DNA of 64,000 bases from Mesobaculum littorinae (GTDB taxonomy: Bacteria > Pseudomonadota > Alphaproteobacteria > Rhodobacterales > Rhodobacteraceae), in assembly GCF_004011175.1 (NCBI RefSeq), contig NZ_RQXX01000001.1:796536-860535 (forward strand). Direction: 5' to 3'. A program made the position numbers and the translations under genes. The notes under the pieces were generated by a model. The model was not told the DNA's origin. It did no database searches and saw nothing but the letters and a program-made list of their open reading frames with translations. Of the stretch, positions 61,065-64,000 are shown in pieces. Position 1 is the stretch's first letter; each line of letters begins with the position of its first letter.

Positions 61065-63584
61065 ATGCTTCGATTCATCCTGTCCTTTTTCGGCGCGATC
61101 TTTTCCGCGCTCTGCATCGGTGCGTTGTTCGCCGCCCTGACCGTGGGGGCGATCTTCTGGATGTATGGGCGCGACCTGCCGAACCACGAACAGCTGGCCC
61201 AGTACACGCCGCCCACGATCAGCCGGATCTATTCCGGCGAGGGCCGCATCATCGACGAATTTGCCGAGGAGCGGCGGCTTTACGCCCCCGCCGACGAGAT
61301 TCCCGATCTGGTCAAGCACGCCTTCATCTCGGCCGAGGACAAGAACTTCTACAACCACAAGGGCTATGACCTGCGCGGCATGATCGCCGCCGCCATTCAG
61401 GCGGCGCAGGGCGGGCGCCTGCGCGGCGCCTCGACCATCCCGCAGCAGGTGGTGAAGAACTTCCTGCTCAGCTCAGACCGGTCGGCCGAACGCAAGATCA
61501 AGGAACTGATCCTGTCGGTGCGGCTGGAAAACACCCTGTCCAAGGACAAGATCCTCGAACTCTATCTGAACGAGATCTACCTTGGTCAGAACACCTACGG
61601 CGTGGCGGCGGCGGCCCAAACCTATTTCAACAAGACGCTGGCCGAGCTCAGCCCGGCCGAGGCCGCCTATCTGGGCGCCCTGCCCCAGCGCCCCGCGCGC
61701 ACCCACCCCGTGCGCGACCGCGAATTCGCGATCTCGCGCCGGAACTACGTGCTGCGCGAGATGTACGAAAACGGCTACATCACCGAAGAACAGTATCGCG
61801 AGGCGCGCGTCGCGCCGCTTCTGTCGGTGCAGGGCGGCGATTACGACAGCTTCTCGGCGCAACTGCCGCCACGCGACTACTTCACCGATGAAATCCGCCG
61901 CCAGCTGTCGCGCGATTTCGGTGAGGGCGAATTTTTCTCGGGCGGCATGTCGGTCCGCGCGACGATCGACCCCGAGATGCAGAAAGAGGCCGCGCTGGCG
62001 CTGCAGGAACAGCTGGAACAGTACGACCGCGGTCTGGGACGCTGGCGCGGCACGGGCAAGACCCTCCCCGAAGAGGCGCTGGCCAGCGAAGAGGCATGGC
62101 GCGACGGGCTGGCCAAGGCCGACGTGGCGCGCGACATCTTCCTTGAATCCGAGTGGCATCCCGCCGTCGTGCTCGAGGTGTCGGACACTCAGGCGCGGCT
62201 TGGGATCGACGGCGTGGGCGACGACGCGCCCGAGCCCGTCGTCCCGGCCGAGGACATGTCGTGGACCGGCAAGTCGCTGACCGCTCTGCTTGAGCGCGGC
62301 GATATCGTCTATGTCCGCAAGATGATCACCGACGCGGATGGCAGCTTCATCCGCTGGACGCTGCGGCAGGTGCCCGAGGTCGAGGGCGGCTTCATGGCGA
62401 TGGACGTCAAGAACGGCCGCGTCCTGGCAATGCAGGGTGGCTTCTCCTACCAGCATTCGGTCTTCAACCGCGCCACCCAGGCGACGCGCCAGCCGGGGTC
62501 GTCGTTCAAACCCTTTGTCTATGCCGCCGCGCTGGATTCCGGGTTCTCGCCCGCCACCATCGTCGTCGACGCCCCGATCGAGGTGAACACGCCGCAAGGC
62601 GTCTGGCGGCCGAAGAACTCGTCGAACAAGTACTACGGGCCCACGCCGCTCCGGACTGGGATCGAACAGTCGCGCAACCTGATGACCGTCCGCCTGGCCG
62701 AAGAGGTCGGGATGGATACCGTTGCGCGCTACGCCGAACGGTTCGGCGTCTACGACAACATGGGCCGTTACCTTGCGAACGCGCTGGGGTCGGAGGAAAC
62801 GACGCTGTTCAAGATGGTCGCCGCCTACGCGATGTTCGCCAATGGCGGCGAGCGGGTCGAACCCACTCTGGTCGACCGGGTGCAGGACCGCTATGGCACC
62901 ACGCTTTACAACCATGACCAGCGCGACTGTCTTGATTGCGACGTGGCGTCCCTGCCCGCGGGCGAAGCCCCGCACATCGTGTCGAACCGCGAACGCGTGA
63001 TGAACGCGATCACCGCCTACCAGCTGACGTCGATGATGCAGGGCGTGGTCCAGCGCGGCACCGCCTCGGGCGTGGTGAACCTGCCCGTGCCGGTCGCCGG
63101 CAAGACCGGCACGACCAACGACGCCAAGGACGTGTGGTTCATCGGCTTCACCTCGAACATCGTCGCGGGCTGCTACATCGGCCACGACACGCCGCGCGGC
63201 CTGGGCCGCGGCGCTTATGGCGCGTCGCTCTGCGGGCCGGTCTTCAACCAGTTCATGCAGAAGGCCACGGCGAAATACGGCGGCGGTCCCTTCGCGGTGC
63301 CGCCGGGCGGCAGGTTCATCAAGATCGACCGCTTCACCGGCGCGCGTCTTGCCGATGATGCCTCCGGCGACAACGTGGTGTCCGAGTATTTCCGCCTGGG
63401 CGAAGAGCCGATCTTCGGCGTCGCCTTCGACGGTGGTTTCGGGATGGGATCGAACCTGCCGCTCTTCGCGCGCGGCGAAACCGAACAGGGCGGATCCGAG
63501 GTCACGACATCCTCGGGCCAGACCCGGACGATCCCGAAAAGCCGGGCCAGCTTCGGCTCGCTCTCCTCGGGCGGGCTTTACTGA
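61065..63584 (+). CDS. mrcA: Penicillin-binding protein 1A (bifunctional glycosyltransferase/transpeptidase)
   Basis: PBP1A polymerises glycan strands and cross-links peptidoglycan in the periplasm. The 839-residue protein has one membrane anchor (residues 4-33) and the glycosyltransferase domain with catalytic Glu91 in SAEDKNFYNHKG, GASTIPQQVVKN and ILELYLNEIYLG. It then has an OB-like insertion and the transpeptidase domain with Ser479-x-x-Lys482 (GSSFKPFVY), SRN and Lys680-Thr-Gly-Thr. ATG 61065 is preceded by GAGGA; ATG 61059 is also possible. It is followed by prfB. Confidence 0.95.
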   Translation: MLRFILSFFGAIFSALCIGALFAALTVGAIFWMYGRDLPNHEQLAQYTPPTISRIYSGEGRIIDEFAEERRLYAPADEIPDLVKHAFISAEDKNFYNHKGYDLRGMIAAAIQAAQGGRLRGASTIPQQVVKNFLLSSDRSAERKIKELILSVRLENTLSKDKILELYLNEIYLGQNTYGVAAAAQTYFNKTLAELSPAEAAYLGALPQRPARTHPVRDREFAISRRNYVLREMYENGYITEEQYREARVAPLLSVQGGDYDSFSAQLPPRDYFTDEIRRQLSRDFGEGEFFSGGMSVRATIDPEMQKEAALALQEQLEQYDRGLGRWRGTGKTLPEEALASEEAWRDGLAKADVARDIFLESEWHPAVVLEVSDTQARLGIDGVGDDAPEPVVPAEDMSWTGKSLTALLERGDIVYVRKMITDADGSFIRWTLRQVPEVEGGFMAMDVKNGRVLAMQGGFSYQHSVFNRATQATRQPGSSFKPFVYAAALDSGFSPATIVVDAPIEVNTPQGVWRPKNSSNKYYGPTPLRTGIEQSRNLMTVRLAEEVGMDTVARYAERFGVYDNMGRYLANALGSEETTLFKMVAAYAMFANGGERVEPTLVDRVQDRYGTTLYNHDQRDCLDCDVASLPAGEAPHIVSNRERVMNAITAYQLTSMMQGVVQRGTASGVVNLPVPVAGKTGTTNDAKDVWFIGFTSNIVAGCYIGHDTPRGLGRGAYGASLCGPVFNQFMQKATAKYGGGPFAVPPGGRFIKIDRFTGARLADDASGDNVVSEYFRLGEEPIFGVAFDGGFGMGSNLPLFARGETEQGGSEVTTSSGQTRTIPKSRASFGSLSSGGLY

Positions 63585-63617
63585 CACATCCCAGCGGCAC
63601 CCGGCGTAGCGCGGCGC

Positions 63618-63646
63618 TTGCCGCCCTGCGCTGGCGTTGCTATCTG
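63618..63646 (+). promoter_or_regulatory. Candidate promoter of prfB
   Basis: TTGCCG and TATCTG are separated by 17 bases in the 93-base gap before prfB. The -35 fits fairly well and the -10 only partly, so this is a modest candidate. Confidence 0.35.
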
Positions 63647-63677
63647 CGGGGTTCATCAAGACAGACGGGAAACGTTC

Positions 63678-64000
63678 ATGCGTGCAGAGGCACAGAACCG
63701 GGTCGAGGCCATCGAGAAATCGCTCGCGCTGCTACGCCAGCGGATGAACTGGGAAACGGTCCCGCACAGGATCGAAGAGTTCAACGCGATGGCCGAGGAT
63801 CCGACCCTTTGGGACGATCCCGACCGCGCGCAGAAGCTGATGCGCGACCGGCAGGCGCTGGTCGATGCGGCCGACCGGTACAAAGCGATGGCGCAGGAGC
63901 TGTCCGATAACGTCGAACTGATCGAGATGGGCGAGGCCGAGGAGGACGAGGACGTCGTCTCCGAGGCCGAGGCGGGTCTGAAATCCCTGCAGGAGCGCGC
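63678..64000 (+). CDS. prfB: Peptide chain release factor 2 (5' part, runs past the window end)
   Basis: The first 107 residues are visible: MRAEAQNRVEAIEKSLALLR, then MAEDPTLWDDPDRAQKLM and an acidic stretch. These match the start of RF2, which recognises UGA and UAA stop codons. The catalytic GGQ loop and codon-reading tripeptide lie beyond the window. Unlike E. coli prfB there is no in-frame UGA with a slippery CUUUGA site near codon 25: the frame runs open from ATG 63678. GGGAAA precedes the start. Confidence 0.9.
   Translation, partial: MRAEAQNRVEAIEKSLALLRQRMNWETVPHRIEEFNAMAEDPTLWDDPDRAQKLMRDRQALVDAADRYKAMAQELSDNVELIEMGEAEEDEDVVSEAEAGLKSLQER

Noticed and set aside
61473-63659. A 728-residue open frame opposite the PBP1A gene
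   Set aside because: The plus strand has intact glycosyltransferase and transpeptidase motifs; the opposite frame has no family character.
63678-64000. Programmed frameshift in prfB
   Set aside because: There is no in-frame UGA or CUUUGA slippery site in the first 107 codons; the frame is continuous.
1-64000. CRISPR arrays, tRNA or rRNA genes, insertion sequences, prophage
   Set aside because: I found no repeat-spacer pattern, cloverleaf-like or rRNA-like segment, transposase or phage structural gene in the window.

Overview
The window is very GC-rich DNA, densely packed with chromosomal genes of an alphaproteobacterium. The gene set points to the Rhodobacteraceae/Roseobacter group. It has a Shemin-pathway 5-aminolevulinate synthase whose catalytic Lys falls at residue 248 as in Rhodobacter, an IscR without the usual cluster cysteines, an Irr-type iron-control box, an Anbu proteasome homologue, a tripartite (TRAP) transporter operon, and the gene order helicase / S4 protein / fdxA / carD. 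There are no rRNA or tRNA genes, insertion sequences, prophage genes or CRISPR arrays. The window is mostly core genome.

Layout. 1-5.2 kb: the end of a WYL regulator, a lone FbpC-like ABC ATPase, a beta-hydroxyacid dehydrogenase and a penicillin-acylase-family hydrolase. 5.3-10.2 kb (minus strand): ispG, a RodZ-like protein, hemA and an exported protein of unknown role. 10.4-15.9 kb (plus strand): M20 peptidase, nucleoside hydrolase, an Mrr-type nuclease, a GNAT acetyltransferase and SelO, several with overlapping start and stop codons. 16.2-19.0 kb: cheB, translationally coupled to an unusual soluble protein with two decayed chemoreceptor-like hairpins. 19.2-23.1 kb: a glycosyltransferase-like protein, a DUF421 membrane protein, an O-acetylhomoserine sulfhydrylase-like enzyme and a SIMPL-domain protein. 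23.3-27.0 kb: a 1241-residue protein that looks like a GspL/PilM-like cytoplasmic domain joined through long disordered linkers and one membrane helix to a GspC/PilP-like C-terminal domain. 27.2-31.0 kb: a Kef-type antiporter and divergent cobT/cobS. 31.1-36.7 kb (minus): RNA helicase, S4 protein, fdxA and carD, plus a TPR protein.

36.8-41.0 kb: SCP2 protein, alpha/beta hydrolase, fumarylacetoacetate-hydrolase-family enzyme, Anbu and a zinc metallopeptidase. 41.2-48.6 kb (minus): a catabolic operon with an IlvD/Edd dehydratase, an FAD enzyme, two tandem TRAP binding proteins, DctQ and DctM, closed by a clear terminator. 48.8-56.9 kb (minus): the iron-sulfur assembly operon iscR, nifS-like desulfurase, sufB, a small membrane protein, a YbjQ-type protein, sufC, sufD, two Yip1-like membrane proteins and sufS. 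Its promoter carries a perfect Irr box over the -10 element, and a second, weaker Irr-like box lies inside the first desulfurase gene. 57.1-64.0 kb (plus): a hydrolase, a glutathione transferase-like protein, icd, a YitT-family protein, an SMR efflux protein, penicillin-binding protein 1A and the 5' part of prfB.

Most functions are inferred from family motifs read by eye. No similarity search was run. The leading candidates for something undescribed are the GspL/GspC-like fusion protein, the CheB-linked receptor-like protein, the isolated Anbu/metallopeptidase pair and the two-box Irr control of the suf operon.
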